The notes under the pieces: generated by a model
Database searches by the model: none
Told to the model about the DNA's origin: nothing
Seen by the model: the letters and a program-made list of their open reading frames with translations, nothing else
NCBI RefSeq assembly: GCF_000482745.1
Contig: NZ_AXWQ01000004.1
Location: 186,001 to 250,000, forward strand
DNA: 64,000 bases
DNA from: Oleidesulfovibrio alaskensis DSM 16109
GTDB lineage: Bacteria; Desulfobacterota; Desulfovibrionia; Desulfovibrionales; Desulfovibrionaceae
Direction of reading: 5' to 3'
Position numbers and translations under genes: made by a program
Shown here: piece by piece, positions 43,692-52,373 of the stretch
How positions within the stretch are numbered: position 1 is the stretch's first letter
Layout: the number at the start of each line of letters is the position of its first letter

Positions 43692-44318
43692 TTATTTGGA
43701 GTAAAGTTCGACGATAAGCTGTTCGCTCATCGGGAACTGGATGTCCTCGCGCTGCGGCAGGGCCTTGACTACACCACGGAAGTTGGGGCCGTCAGCTTCG
43801 AGCCAGGACGGGCAACCGCGACGTGCGATTACTTCCTGAGCCTCAGCGATAACCGGCATTTTGCGATTCTTTTCACGCACTTCAATCACGTCACCAACCT
43901 TAACCTGAATGGAAGGAATGGTAGCCTTGCGGCCATTGACGGTGAAGATGCCGTGACGAACCATCTGGCGGGCCTGACTACGGGAGTTGGCAAGGCCCAG
44001 ACGGTAAATCACGTTGTCCAACCGGCGCTCCAGAATGGAGAGCAGGTTGCTACCGGTAACGCCCTTGGACATGTCCGCTTTCACGAAGTAGCTGTGGAAC
44101 TGCTTTTCCAGCAGCCCGTACATACGACGCACTTTCTGCTTTTCACGCAGCTGCACGGCGTAGTCGCTGTTCTTCTTGCGGGCGCGGCCATGCTGGCCGG
44201 GAGCGTAAGGTCTGCGATCGAATGCGCACTTGTCAGTGTAGCAGCGATCACCTTTCAAAAAAAGCTTGCCACCTTCACGCCGGCATATGCGGCACTTGGA
44301 ATCATTATATTTAGCCAA
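43692..44318 (-). CDS. rpsD: 30S ribosomal protein S4
   Basis: This 208-residue protein begins 16S rRNA folding and in some bacteria represses its own operon. The N-terminus has CRICRREGGKLFLKGDRCYTDKC (split: CRIC at 9-12, later Cys at about 26 and 31), the zinc-binding form of S4. The S4 RNA-binding domain with RLDNVIYRLG follows. Confidence 0.97.
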   Translation of the reverse strand: MAKYNDSKCRICRREGGKLFLKGDRCYTDKCAFDRRPYAPGQHGRARKKNSDYAVQLREKQKVRRMYGLLEKQFHSYFVKADMSKGVTGSNLLSILERRLDNVIYRLGLANSRSQARQMVRHGIFTVNGRKATIPSIQVKVGDVIEVREKNRKMPVIAEAQEVIARRGCPSWLEADGPNFRGVVKALPQREDIQFPMSEQLIVELYSK

Positions 44319-44335
44319 GACTGATTCCTCCTCAA

Positions 44336-44725
44336 CTAAACGCGGCGCCGTTTGGGAGGACGGCAGCCGTTGTGGGGAATGGGGGTGATATCACGGATGA
44401 ATGCCACCTTGAAACCGGCGGCATTGATAGCGCGCATAGCGGACTCACGTCCGGAACCGGGGCCCTTAACAAAGATACCCACTGTGCGCATTCCGTTTTC
44501 CTGTGCACGACGGGCTGCCTGATCGGCAGCTATCTGTGCGGCAAAGGGAGTGCTCTTACGCGATCCCTTGAAGCCGCTCTGTCCTGCACTGGCCCAACTC
44601 ACCGTGTTACCCCTGGTATCAGTGAAGGTAATGATGGTGTTATTGAACGTCGCCTGAATATGGGCAACCCCGACGGGGATGGACTTTTTCTCTTTCTTCT
44701 TGCCCACGCGCTTAGGTCTTGCCAT
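44336..44725 (-). CDS. rpsK: 30S ribosomal protein S11
   Basis: This 129-residue platform protein shows the family core AHIQATFNNTIITFTD and the C-terminal PIPHNGCRPPKRRRV. A gap of 142 bases separates it from rpsM upstream, which is long for this cluster. Confidence 0.97.
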   Translation of the reverse strand: MARPKRVGKKKEKKSIPVGVAHIQATFNNTIITFTDTRGNTVSWASAGQSGFKGSRKSTPFAAQIAADQAARRAQENGMRTVGIFVKGPGSGRESAMRAINAAGFKVAFIRDITPIPHNGCRPPKRRRV

Positions 44726-44867
44726 AACTTCACTCTCTGTGATGGTTTTCTGATTAGGCTGGGGGAACCTCTAACGAGCTCAGTTATGAAAAGAGCCGTG
44801 CACGCTGACGACAGAGTTTACTGCAGCCAGGTGAAGTTCCACGCCGATATTGATGCCTAAAAGCTGA

Positions 44868-45236
44868 CTATTTGCGCTTACCAGCCACACCGCGACGCGG
44901 TCCCTTACGGGTACGTGCGTTGGTCTTGGTACGCTGACCTCTAGCAGGCAACCCGCGACGATGACGCAGGCCGCGGTGGCAGCCGATGTCCATCAGACGC
45001 TTGATGTTGCTAGATATTTCACGGCGGAGATCGCCTTCAACCTTGTGATTCTGTTCGATTTCCTTACGGATTTCGTTCACTTCGTCGGCAGACAGGTCGT
45101 CAATGTTACGAGTCCAGTCAACACCGGTGGTATCAAGAATCTCCAGGGCAGTAGCGCGACCGACGCCATAGATGTAGGTCAGCGCGATATCAACCCTCTT
45201 GCCACGGGGCAGATCAACTCCAGCAATTCTGGCCAC
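44868..45236 (-). CDS. rpsM: 30S ribosomal protein S13
   Basis: This 122-residue head protein contacts tRNA and the L5 bridge. The start MARIAGVDLPRGKRV and the Arg/Gly-rich C-terminus (RTKTNARTRKGPRRG) are typical. It follows rpmJ by 18 bases. Confidence 0.97.
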   Translation of the reverse strand: MARIAGVDLPRGKRVDIALTYIYGVGRATALEILDTTGVDWTRNIDDLSADEVNEIRKEIEQNHKVEGDLRREISSNIKRLMDIGCHRGLRHRRGLPARGQRTKTNARTRKGPRRGVAGKRK

Positions 45237-45254
45237 AGTCGAACTCCTGTTCGA

Positions 45255-45368
45255 TTATCCCTGGCGCTGCTTGTGCCTGGGGTTTTCGCAGATCACTCTC
45301 AAAACGCCCTTGCGTCGGATGACCTTGCATTTGGGGCATACTTTCTTCACAGAAGGCCTGACTTTCAT
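45255..45368 (-). CDS. rpmJ: 50S ribosomal protein L36
   Basis: Found by direct reading: a 37-residue frame starting MKVRPSVKKVCPKC with Cys11, Cys14, Cys27 and His32, the zinc-ribbon form of L36. The ATG is at 45366-45368 with a modest ribosome binding site (GGAGAC). Stop TAA at 45255-45257 lies 18 bases before rpsM. It is too short for most gene finders. Confidence 0.95.
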   Translation of the reverse strand: MKVRPSVKKVCPKCKVIRRKGVLRVICENPRHKQRQG

Positions 45369-45435
45369 TTTAGTCTCCGTATTTGGACCTTTAGTGCAAC
45401 AACGTGCCTGGGTAAAAACAGACCCAGAACGCGGT

Positions 45436-45464
45436 TAAGTATCACTGCGTCCTGTCTGAGTCAA
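45436..45464 (-). promoter_or_regulatory. Candidate internal promoter before rpmJ
   Basis: On the minus strand TTGACT (45459-45464), 17 bases, then TGA-TACTTA (45436-45441). The -35 is good and the -10 weak. It falls in the 121-base gap between map and rpmJ and would let the rpmJ-rpsM-rpsK-rpsD-rpoA-rplQ part be transcribed separately. Confidence 0.4.
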
Positions 45465-45489
45465 CCCTTATACTTACAAACGTATCCGG

Positions 45490-46254
45490 TTACGCCTGAC
45501 TCAGGATTACCGGGCCGTCGGAGGTAATGGCAACGCTATGCTCGAAATGCGCCGAAAGCTTCCTGTCCTTTGTCACCGCTGTCCAGTTGTCGGACAACAC
45601 CTCCACTTCATACGTTCCCGCCGTCACCATGGGCTCGATAGCAAGCACCATGCCGGGGCGCAAAGGTACGCCGGGAAGGCCGAACGGTACAAAGTTCGGA
45701 ATTTCGGGCTTTTCATGCAGCTTGCGTCCAATTCCGTGCCCTACAAAGCGCCGGACCACCTGAAAACCGGCATTTTCCACATGCTGCTGAACAGCGGCGG
45801 AAATGTCGTACAGGTTGTTACCCGACAAGGCCTTTTCAATGCCTTTCATCAGCGACTCCTGAGTCACCTTGAGAAGACGGGCCGTTTCGTCCGGAACCTC
45901 GCCTACGGCATACGTTCTGGCCGAATCTCCGTAGAAGCCTTCGTAAATGACACCCATGTCAAAGCTGACAATATCGCCTTCTTTCAATACCCGCTCGGAA
46001 GGAAAGCCGTGAACGACCTCTTCGTTGACCGAGCAGCAAAGAGCAAAGGGAAAGCCCCCGTACCCCTGAAATGCAGGACGGACATTGTGCTTACGGCACA
46101 GGTCCTGAGCAAGCTCTTCAAAGTACAAAGTCTTGACGCCTGGGCGAACATTCTCGCCCAGGACATCAAGAATTGTAGCCACAATCCGGTTGGCTTCACG
46201 CATGAAGCCTATCTCTTTCTCGTTTTTGAGAAAGATACCGCGATACTTTTTCAC
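45490..46254 (-). CDS. map: Methionine aminopeptidase, type I
   Basis: This 254-residue enzyme removes the initiator methionine from new proteins. The five metal ligands of the pita-bread fold lie in VSFDMGVIYEGFYGDSARTY, FVGHGIGRKLHE, AIEPM and AHFEHSVAI. The start is GTG at 46254, following AAGG, two bases after the secY stop. The longer ATG-initiated frame to 46461 lies inside secY and is rejected. Confidence 0.95.
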   Translation of the reverse strand: MKKYRGIFLKNEKEIGFMREANRIVATILDVLGENVRPGVKTLYFEELAQDLCRKHNVRPAFQGYGGFPFALCCSVNEEVVHGFPSERVLKEGDIVSFDMGVIYEGFYGDSARTYAVGEVPDETARLLKVTQESLMKGIEKALSGNNLYDISAAVQQHVENAGFQVVRRFVGHGIGRKLHEKPEIPNFVPFGLPGVPLRPGMVLAIEPMVTAGTYEVEVLSDNWTAVTKDRKLSAHFEHSVAITSDGPVILSQA

Positions 46255-46256
46255 CG

Positions 46257-47570
46257 TCAGCGCCTTCCCTTGATACGGGCCTTGTTCATGAGGCCTTCGT
46301 ACTGTCGGGAGATCAGATGGGATTCCACCTGGGACATGAAGTCCATGGCAACCCCGACGACAATCAGCAGCCCGGTTCCGCCAAAATAGAACGGAACGTT
46401 CATATTGGCGATAAGAACCATGGGCAGAACACATATTGCGGCAATATACAGTGCACCCCACACCGTGATGCGGGTAAGCACTTTGTCAATGTATTCTCTG
46501 GTCTTTACGCCGGGACGTATCCCGGGAACAAAGCCGCCCTGATTTTTCAGGTTTTCCGCGATATCTTTGGGATCAAAAATGATCGCAGTATAGAAAAACG
46601 CAAAGAAAATAATCAGAGCCACAAAGACTACATTGTACAGCAACGTGTGAGGAGCAAAATACGCAGCAGCCGTCTGCAGCCACTCAACCGAGGAAAAACT
46701 GGCCACGGTGGCGGGAAAAAGCAGAAGACTGGATGCGAAAATGGGCGGAATGACACCGGCGGTATTGACCCGCAAAGGAAGATGCGAAGTCTGGCCGCCA
46801 TACATCTTACGGCCCATCTGGCGCTTGGCGTAATGGATGGGAATCCTGCGCTGGCCACGCTCCATAAACACGATGAAAGCAAGAACAGCCGCCATGAACA
46901 CAAGCAGTATGAGCACCATGAAAATGCTCAGATCACCCGTGCCGATCAGGCGGATGGTCTTCATCAGGCCGCCGGGCAGTCCGGCGACGATGCCCGAAAA
47001 GATGACCAGCGATATACCGTTGCCAAGTCCCTTTTCGGTTATTTGCTCACCCAGCCACATGATAAGCACAGTGCCTGTGGTGAGAGTTAGAATGGTGGTG
47101 AGTCGGAAACCCCAGCCGGGCGCCAGTACCAGAGACGCCCCTGTCGGGCTCTGCATGCTCTCAAGGCTCATGGCAATGCCGAAGCCCTGAATCACGGCGA
47201 TCAGTACGGTACCGTAACGGGTGTACTGCGTGATTTTCTTGCGTCCCGCAGCGCCCTCCTCCTTGGCCATCCGCTTCAGCTCAGGGCTTACGACCTGCAG
47301 AAGCTGGATGATGATGGAGGCGGAGATGTAGGGCATGATGCCGAGGGCGAAAATCGACAGATTGCGAAGTCCGCCCCCGGAGAACATGTCAAAGAGGCCG
47401 AAAAGGGTGTTCTGAACACTGGCAAAGAAGTCTGCCAAAGCTGCAGAGTCCACCCCGGGCACAGGAACGTGAATTCCGATGCGGTATGCGGCCAGCAACA
47501 AGAAGGTCCACAAAAGCTTTTTCTTAAGCTCAGGCAGACGCGCCAGATTTTCTACACCACTCAAAGCCAC
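46257..47570 (-). CDS. secY: Preprotein translocase subunit SecY
   Basis: The 437-residue channel protein of the Sec translocase has ten transmembrane helices. MALSGVENLARLPELKKKLLWT starts the protein, and GLGNGISLVIFSGIVAGLP and the conserved RQMGRKMYGGQTSHLPL are seen. It follows rplO with 2 bases between. The gene lies in the spc cluster as in most bacteria. Confidence 0.97.
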   Translation of the reverse strand: MALSGVENLARLPELKKKLLWTFLLLAAYRIGIHVPVPGVDSAALADFFASVQNTLFGLFDMFSGGGLRNLSIFALGIMPYISASIIIQLLQVVSPELKRMAKEEGAAGRKKITQYTRYGTVLIAVIQGFGIAMSLESMQSPTGASLVLAPGWGFRLTTILTLTTGTVLIMWLGEQITEKGLGNGISLVIFSGIVAGLPGGLMKTIRLIGTGDLSIFMVLILLVFMAAVLAFIVFMERGQRRIPIHYAKRQMGRKMYGGQTSHLPLRVNTAGVIPPIFASSLLLFPATVASFSSVEWLQTAAAYFAPHTLLYNVVFVALIIFFAFFYTAIIFDPKDIAENLKNQGGFVPGIRPGVKTREYIDKVLTRITVWGALYIAAICVLPMVLIANMNVPFYFGGTGLLIVVGVAMDFMSQVESHLISRQYEGLMNKARIKGRR

Positions 47571-47572
47571 GG

Positions 47573-48022
47573 CTAACCTTCCAGTGCCTTGGCTTCGCCA
47601 CCGGCTTTTTGGATCTTTTCAACAGCAGAAGCACTGAACTTGTGCGCTTCCACTTTTACGGCGACATTGCATTCGCCGTTGCCCAGAACCTTGACAGCTG
47701 CGCCGGCACGGGCAAGCCCGCGTGCGTAGATGTCGTCCAGGGTGATTTCAGTCTTGCCTTCAAAGGCGCCAACGAGCTGACCGAGATTGATCACTTCGTA
47801 ACGAGCCTTGAAAAGGTAGTTTTTGAAACCGCGCTTGGGCAGTCTGCGCTGCAGGGGCATCTGGCCGCCTTCGAAACCGGGGCGGACACCACCACCAGAG
47901 CGAGCGTTCTGGCCCTTGTTACCTTTGCCGGAGGTACATCCCCAGCCGGAACCGGAGCCACGGCCCACGCGTTTCCTCTGTTTACGTTCTTCATCGAACG
48001 GATACAGTTCGTGGAGTCTCAT
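47573..48022 (-). CDS. rplO: 50S ribosomal protein L15
   Basis: This 149-residue protein has the usual Gly/Arg-rich N-terminus (RVGRGSGSGWGCTSGKGNKGQ) and globular C-terminal part. Its ATG overlaps the rpmD stop (TAATG). Confidence 0.97.
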   Translation of the reverse strand: MRLHELYPFDEERKQRKRVGRGSGSGWGCTSGKGNKGQNARSGGGVRPGFEGGQMPLQRRLPKRGFKNYLFKARYEVINLGQLVGAFEGKTEITLDDIYARGLARAGAAVKVLGNGECNVAVKVEAHKFSASAVEKIQKAGGEAKALEG

Positions 48023-48192
48023 TATTCCGTTACCTCGACGAGATGCACAACCTTGGCGATCATGCCGCGTACAACGGCATTGTCCTCAAACGTCTTTTCC
48101 TGACGGATCTTGCGCAGCCCCAGAGCGTCGAGGGTACGACGCTGGTTGGGGTTGCAGCCGATCCGGCTGCGGACGAGTTTTACCTTGATCAT
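48022..48192 (-). CDS. rpmD: 50S ribosomal protein L30
   Basis: Found by direct reading: a 56-residue frame starting MIKVKLVRSRIGCNPNQRRT, with LGLRKIRQEK in the middle, clearly L30. The ATG at 48190-48192 has AAGGA 8 bases upstream. It lies 11 bases after rpsE and overlaps rplO by one base. Confidence 0.96.
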   Translation of the reverse strand: MIKVKLVRSRIGCNPNQRRTLDALGLRKIRQEKTFEDNAVVRGMIAKVVHLVEVTE

Positions 48193-48203
48193 GAGCCGAT
48201 TCC

Positions 48204-48695
48204 TTACTTTCTGGGCGCTTCCAGTTTCTTTCCGCGCAGCTGGCTCACATATTCCGCACTGCGCAGCGAGGTCAGACCTGCCATGGTAGCGCGGAGCACA
48301 TTGTGCGGGTTGTTGGTGCCGATGGCCTTGGCAAGCACGTCGTGAATGCCGACAGCTTCCATGATGGCGCGCACTGCGCCACCGGCGATGATACCGGTAC
48401 CCTTGGAAGCGGGCTTCAGAAGCACCCGTCCGGCGCCGAAGGCACCAAGCACTTCATACGGCAGGGTGCCGTCCACCAGGGGAACCTGCACCATACCTTT
48501 TTTAGCGCGTTCGGTCGCCTTGCGCAGAGCCTCGGGCACTTCCTGGGCTTTACCCATGCCGAAGCCTACGGACCCGTTGCCGTCACCAACGACTACCAGG
48601 GCGCTGAAGCTGAAACGACGGCCGCCCTTCACAACCTTGGCAACTCGGTTGAGATCGACGATCTTCTCAATCAAGCCGAATTCGTTCTGTTCCAT
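48204..48695 (-). CDS. rpsE: 30S ribosomal protein S5
   Basis: This 163-residue decoding-site protein has the conserved RVAKVVKGGRRFSFSALVVVGD and GTGIIAGGAVRAIMEAVG. It follows rplR by 18 bases. Confidence 0.97.
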   Translation of the reverse strand: MEQNEFGLIEKIVDLNRVAKVVKGGRRFSFSALVVVGDGNGSVGFGMGKAQEVPEALRKATERAKKGMVQVPLVDGTLPYEVLGAFGAGRVLLKPASKGTGIIAGGAVRAIMEAVGIHDVLAKAIGTNNPHNVLRATMAGLTSLRSAEYVSQLRGKKLEAPRK

Positions 48696-48713
48696 GCCAG
48701 TTCCTACTACCTG

Positions 48714-49076
48714 TTAGAATTCCAGGCCAGCTTCACGGGCGCCGTCGGCGACAGCCTTGATGCGGCCGTGATAGATGTAGCCGTTGCGGTCAAATACGAC
48801 GCGCTCGATGTTCTTCTCCTTGGCCAGCTTGGCAATTTCCTTACCGACCAGCGAAGCGTTATCGACGGTCAGGCGCAAGGCGTTGCCGTTCTGCTTGCCA
48901 AGAGCCAGGGTAGAAGTGGCGGCAAGGGTGGTTCCGGTCTGGTCGTCAACCAGCTGGGCGTAGATATGCAGGTTGGACCTGTAAACCACCAGACGGGGAC
49001 GAGCGCCGTTACCGGAAACCTTTTTGCGGATGCGGATTTTACGGCGCATTCTGGATTCATTCTTGGTCAACTTCAT
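48714..49076 (-). CDS. rplR: 50S ribosomal protein L18
   Basis: This 120-residue 5S rRNA-binding protein shows RPRLVVYRSNLHIYAQLVDD and the Arg/Lys-rich N-terminus. It is 15 bases after rplF. Confidence 0.97.
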   Translation of the reverse strand: MKLTKNESRMRRKIRIRKKVSGNGARPRLVVYRSNLHIYAQLVDDQTGTTLAATSTLALGKQNGNALRLTVDNASLVGKEIAKLAKEKNIERVVFDRNGYIYHGRIKAVADGAREAGLEF

Positions 49077-49091
49077 GGTCTTACCTGCCTA

Positions 49092-49631
49092 CTACTTTTT
49101 GCCGCCGGACTTGCCGGCCTTACGGCGAATCTGCTCGTGTTCATATTTAACACCCTTGCCCTTGTAGGGTTCGGGCGGACGTACACGGCGAATGTTGGCA
49201 GCAACTTCACCAACGAGCTGCTTGTCGAAACCGCTGATGGTCAGCTTGTTTCCTGCGGCTGCGGCTTCGATACCCTTGGGCAGTTCAATGACCACCGGGT
49301 GGGAGAAACCGAGAGCAAGCTCGATGTTGTTGCCTTTAACGGCGACCTTGTAACCGACACCGTTGACTTCAAGGACTTTGCTGAATCCCTTGGAGACACC
49401 TTCGATGCAGTTTGCAAGAAGGGTACGGCGAAGGCCGTGCTGGGCGGATGCCTTTTTGGTTTCTTCGACTCTGGTGATAACCACAGAGCCGTCCTGAATC
49501 TCATATTTGAGCAGGGGCGAAACCGGCGTGGTCAGGCTGCCTTTGGGGCCCTTAACCTCTACAACGTCTGCTCCCAGCTTCACTTCCACGCCGGAAGGAA
49601 CGGGGATAGGCTGTTTTCCGATTCGAGACAT
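49092..49631 (-). CDS. rplF: 50S ribosomal protein L6
   Basis: This 179-residue two-domain protein begins MSRIGKQPIPVPSGV and ends with RRVRPPEPYKGKGVKY, the typical C-terminal motif. It lies 11 bases after rpsH. Confidence 0.97.
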   Translation of the reverse strand: MSRIGKQPIPVPSGVEVKLGADVVEVKGPKGSLTTPVSPLLKYEIQDGSVVITRVEETKKASAQHGLRRTLLANCIEGVSKGFSKVLEVNGVGYKVAVKGNNIELALGFSHPVVIELPKGIEAAAAGNKLTISGFDKQLVGEVAANIRRVRPPEPYKGKGVKYEHEQIRRKAGKSGGKK

Positions 49632-49642
49632 GACTGCACCTG

Positions 49643-50023
49643 CTACCAGATTTCACACAAAAGTTCGCCGCCCACATTCTTGCTGCGAGCGTTGGTGCCT
49701 TCAAGGACTCCACTGGAAGTGGAGAGAATGCATATGCCAAGACCATTCTGCACGCGGGGAATGTCGGTGGAACCGACATAAACGCGGCGGCCGGACTTGC
49801 TGATACGCTTCAGGCCGGAGATAACCGGCTTGCCCTTGAAGTATTTCAGTTCAATAACGATGGAGGATTCTTCCATCTTGAAGTCGGTGATGTAACCTTC
49901 TTCTTTGAGGATGGCTGCAAGAGCCTCCTTCATCTTCGAGCGCGGCACACTCACTTCCTTATGCAGGGCCAAGTGTGCGTTGCGGATACGCGTAAGCATA
50001 TCTGCAATAGGATCAGTCAGCAT
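49643..50023 (-). CDS. rpsH: 30S ribosomal protein S8
   Basis: This 126-residue protein binds 16S rRNA early in assembly and in E. coli represses the spc operon. DPIADMLTRIRNAHLA and the C-terminal GVLEGTNARSKNVGGELL are typical. Confidence 0.97.
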   Translation of the reverse strand: MLTDPIADMLTRIRNAHLALHKEVSVPRSKMKEALAAILKEEGYITDFKMEESSIVIELKYFKGKPVISGLKRISKSGRRVYVGSTDIPRVQNGLGICILSTSSGVLEGTNARSKNVGGELLCEIW

Positions 50024-50041
50024 TATTAACTCCTTGGCGAC

Positions 50042-50227
50042 TTACCAGCTCGATTTACGGACACCGGGCAGTTCGCCGCGCAGCGACATATTGCGGAAGC
50101 AGATACGGCAAATGCCGAACTTACGCATGTAGCCGCGCGGACGGCCGCAGATGGGACAACGGTTGTAAGCACGAGCGCTGAATTTGGGCTTGCGCTTAGC
50201 CTTTACTTCCAGACTAGTACGAGACAC
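50042..50227 (-). CDS. rpsN: 30S ribosomal protein S14, zinc type
   Basis: This 61-residue protein carries CPICGRPRGYMRKFGICRIC, the four-Cys zinc-binding form, rather than the longer zinc-free one. It follows rplE by 12 bases. Confidence 0.96.
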   Translation of the reverse strand: MSRTSLEVKAKRKPKFSARAYNRCPICGRPRGYMRKFGICRICFRNMSLRGELPGVRKSSW

Positions 50228-50239
50228 TGCCGTAACTCC

Positions 50240-50779
50240 TTACTTCTTGAAGGGCATGCCCAGCTTATCAAGCAGGAACTTGCCTTCTTTGTCAGTCTTG
50301 GCACTGGTCACGATGGTGATGTTCATGCCCTTGGGGTTGTCAACACGGTCAACTTCCAGCTCGGGGAAGATGGTGTGTTCCTTAATTCCAAGGGTGAAGT
50401 TACCACGGCCGTCGAAGCCACGGTCAGCAATCCCCCGGAAGTCACGCACGCGCGGAAGCGCGAAGTTCATGAGCTTGTCAAGGAAGTCCCACATGGAATC
50501 ACCGCGAAGAGTCACGCGGCAGCCGATGGGCATGCCTTCACGCAGCTTGAACGAAGCGATGGACTTTTTGGCGCGAGTGATCACGGCCTTCTGCCCAGCG
50601 ATTGCGGTCAGTTCTTTCACGGCCTCTTCCAGAAGCTTCTGGTTCTGGCTGGCTTCGCCAAGGCCGATGTTAAGGGAGATCTTCTCCAGTTTCGGCAACT
50701 GCATAGAGCTCTTGTAGTTGAACTCTTTCTGCAGCACCGGCGCCACTTGTTCACGATATATATTTTGGAGACGCGTCAT
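50240..50779 (-). CDS. rplE: 50S ribosomal protein L5
   Basis: This 179-residue 5S rRNA-binding protein has [14 protein letters not shown] and [15 protein letters not shown]. The start at 50779 follows AAGGTGG; the open frame to 50812 runs back into rplX. Confidence 0.97.
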
Positions 50780-50790
50780 CGTTATCCACC

Positions 50791-51114
50791 TTAATCGATG
50801 ATTTCGTTGCACTTTTTACAAAAGCGAACTTTTTTACCGTCTTCGGTGTACCGATAGCCGACCGTTGTGGCCTTGGCGCACGCGTCGCACATCACCTTTA
50901 CATTGGAGATGTGGATGGGCATCTCCTTGTCGACGATGCCACCGGGCTGCTGCAGGTAAGGATTAGCCCGCATGTGCCTTTTGGCAACGTTCACCTTCTC
51001 GACCAGGACGCGGTCCTTCTTGCGAAGAACTTTCAAGACCTTGCCGATCTTGCCCTTATCCTTGCCGGAGATGACCATCACTTTATCGTCTTTACGAATA
51101 CGAAACTGTTTCAT
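50791..51114 (-). CDS. rplX: 50S ribosomal protein L24
   Basis: This 107-residue KOW-domain protein helps start 50S assembly. [20 protein letters not shown] is the KOW start. A C-terminal extension carries two CxxC-like pairs (CDAC and CKKC), so it may bind zinc. Confidence 0.96.
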
Positions 51115-51123
51115 TGGTATCTC

Positions 51124-51492
51124 CTACAGAACTTCAGGGGCCAGAGACACAATCTTCATGTAGTTCCGTGCGCGCAGTTCACGTGCAACGGGACCGAAGA
51201 TACGGGTGCCGACGGGCTCGCCCTGCTTGTTCAGCAGTACGGCAGCGTTGGTATCGAACTTGATGTAGGAGCCGTCGTTACGACGGATTTCCTTGGCAGT
51301 ACGAACGACAACCGCCTTCATGACATCGCCCTTTTTCACCTTGGAGTGAGGCAGGGCCTCCTTCACGGATACGACGATGACGTCGCCGACGGAAGCGTAA
51401 CGGCGCTTAGAGCCGCCCAGCACCTTGATGCAGGCAACTTTTTTGGCACCGGAGTTATCCGCCACTTGCAGAGCAGATTCTACCTGGATCAT
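51124..51492 (-). CDS. rplN: 50S ribosomal protein L14
   Basis: This 122-residue protein starts MIQVESALQVADNSGAKKVA, the highly conserved L14 opening. It is 9 bases after rpsQ. Confidence 0.97.
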   Translation of the reverse strand: MIQVESALQVADNSGAKKVACIKVLGGSKRRYASVGDVIVVSVKEALPHSKVKKGDVMKAVVVRTAKEIRRNDGSYIKFDTNAAVLLNKQGEPVGTRIFGPVARELRARNYMKIVSLAPEVL

Positions 51493-51501
51493 GGCTTACC
51501 C

Positions 51502-51768
51502 CTAAACCGCCTTTTCAAGGATGGAGACCAGATGCCACCGTTTGTTCCGGCTAACCGGACGAAACTCGATGATCTTCACCTTGTCGCCAACTTTGCATTC
51601 ATTGTTGGGATCGTGAGCGGTGAATTTCTTCCTGCGACGAATGTACTTCTTCAGCAGGGGATGCTTCACCAAGGTTTCGACGCGAACAACAATGGTCTTA
51701 TCGTTCTTGTCGCTTACAACCACACCGACGAGAGCTCTGCCGTTTCTGTTTTCAATAGCTTCGGACAT
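51502..51768 (-). CDS. rpsQ: 30S ribosomal protein S17
   Basis: This 88-residue OB-fold protein has VGVVVSDKNDKTIVVRVE and KFTAHDPNNECKVGD. It is 1 base after rpmC. Confidence 0.97.
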   Translation of the reverse strand: MSEAIENRNGRALVGVVVSDKNDKTIVVRVETLVKHPLLKKYIRRRKKFTAHDPNNECKVGDKVKIIEFRPVSRNKRWHLVSILEKAV

Positions 51769-51769
51769 G

Positions 51770-51958
51770 TTATGCTCCCTTTTCCTTCAGAATCGTGAGG
51801 ATGCGAGCAACGTTGTGCTTTGCCGCAGGGATTTCGGCAGTCTTTTCCAGCTGCGCCGTTGCATGCTTGAAACGCAGATCGAACAGTTCCTTTCTGGTTT
51901 CGGCAAGCTTGTCCTTCAGCTCGTCAATGCTCAGCTTTCTCAGTTCAGCGGCCTTCAT
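51770..51958 (-). CDS. rpmC: 50S ribosomal protein L29
   Basis: This 62-residue helical hairpin protein begins MKAAELRKLSIDELKDKL, standard for L29. It lies between rplP and rpsQ with 1-base gaps on both sides. Confidence 0.97.
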   Translation of the reverse strand: MKAAELRKLSIDELKDKLAETRKELFDLRFKHATAQLEKTAEIPAAKHNVARILTILKEKGA

Positions 51959-51959
51959 T

Positions 51960-52373
51960 CTAGAGGCCCTCCCTAACTACGATCGTGGTCTTCACGGGGA
52001 GCTTATGAGCGGCGCGGGTCAGAGCCTCGCGAGCCAGCTCAAGGTTTACCCCTTTGATTTCGTAAAGTACACGGCCGGGCTTCACAGGAGCGTACCAACC
52101 CACCGGAGCGCCTTTACCTTTACCCTGACGGGTTTCAAGAGGCTTGGCGGTGTAAGGCTGGTCGGGGAAGATGCGAATCCACATCTTTCCGCCACGCTTG
52201 ATGTGACGCATGGCAGCCACACGAGCAGCTTCAATCTGCTGGCTGGTCAGCTTGCCGTGCTCCAGAACCTTAAGGCCGATTTCTCCGAAAGCAACATTGT
52301 TACCCTTGAGGGCGTCACCCTTAAGCCGTCCTTTCTGACGCTTACGGAATTTAACCTTTTTAGGAGTCAACAT
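51960..52373 (-). CDS. rplP: 50S ribosomal protein L16
   Basis: This 137-residue protein lies at the tRNA A/P site cleft. MLTPKKVKFRKRQKGRLKG and GGKMWIRIFPD are typical. Its start overlaps the rpsC stop by one base. Confidence 0.97.
   Translation of the reverse strand: MLTPKKVKFRKRQKGRLKGDALKGNNVAFGEIGLKVLEHGKLTSQQIEAARVAAMRHIKRGGKMWIRIFPDQPYTAKPLETRQGKGKGAPVGWYAPVKPGRVLYEIKGVNLELAREALTRAAHKLPVKTTIVVREGL

Noticed and set aside
45406..45428. Hairpin CTGGGT/ACCCAG between map and rpmJ as a terminator
   Set aside because: The stem is only 6 bp and no T run follows on the minus strand. It may be part of a leader instead.
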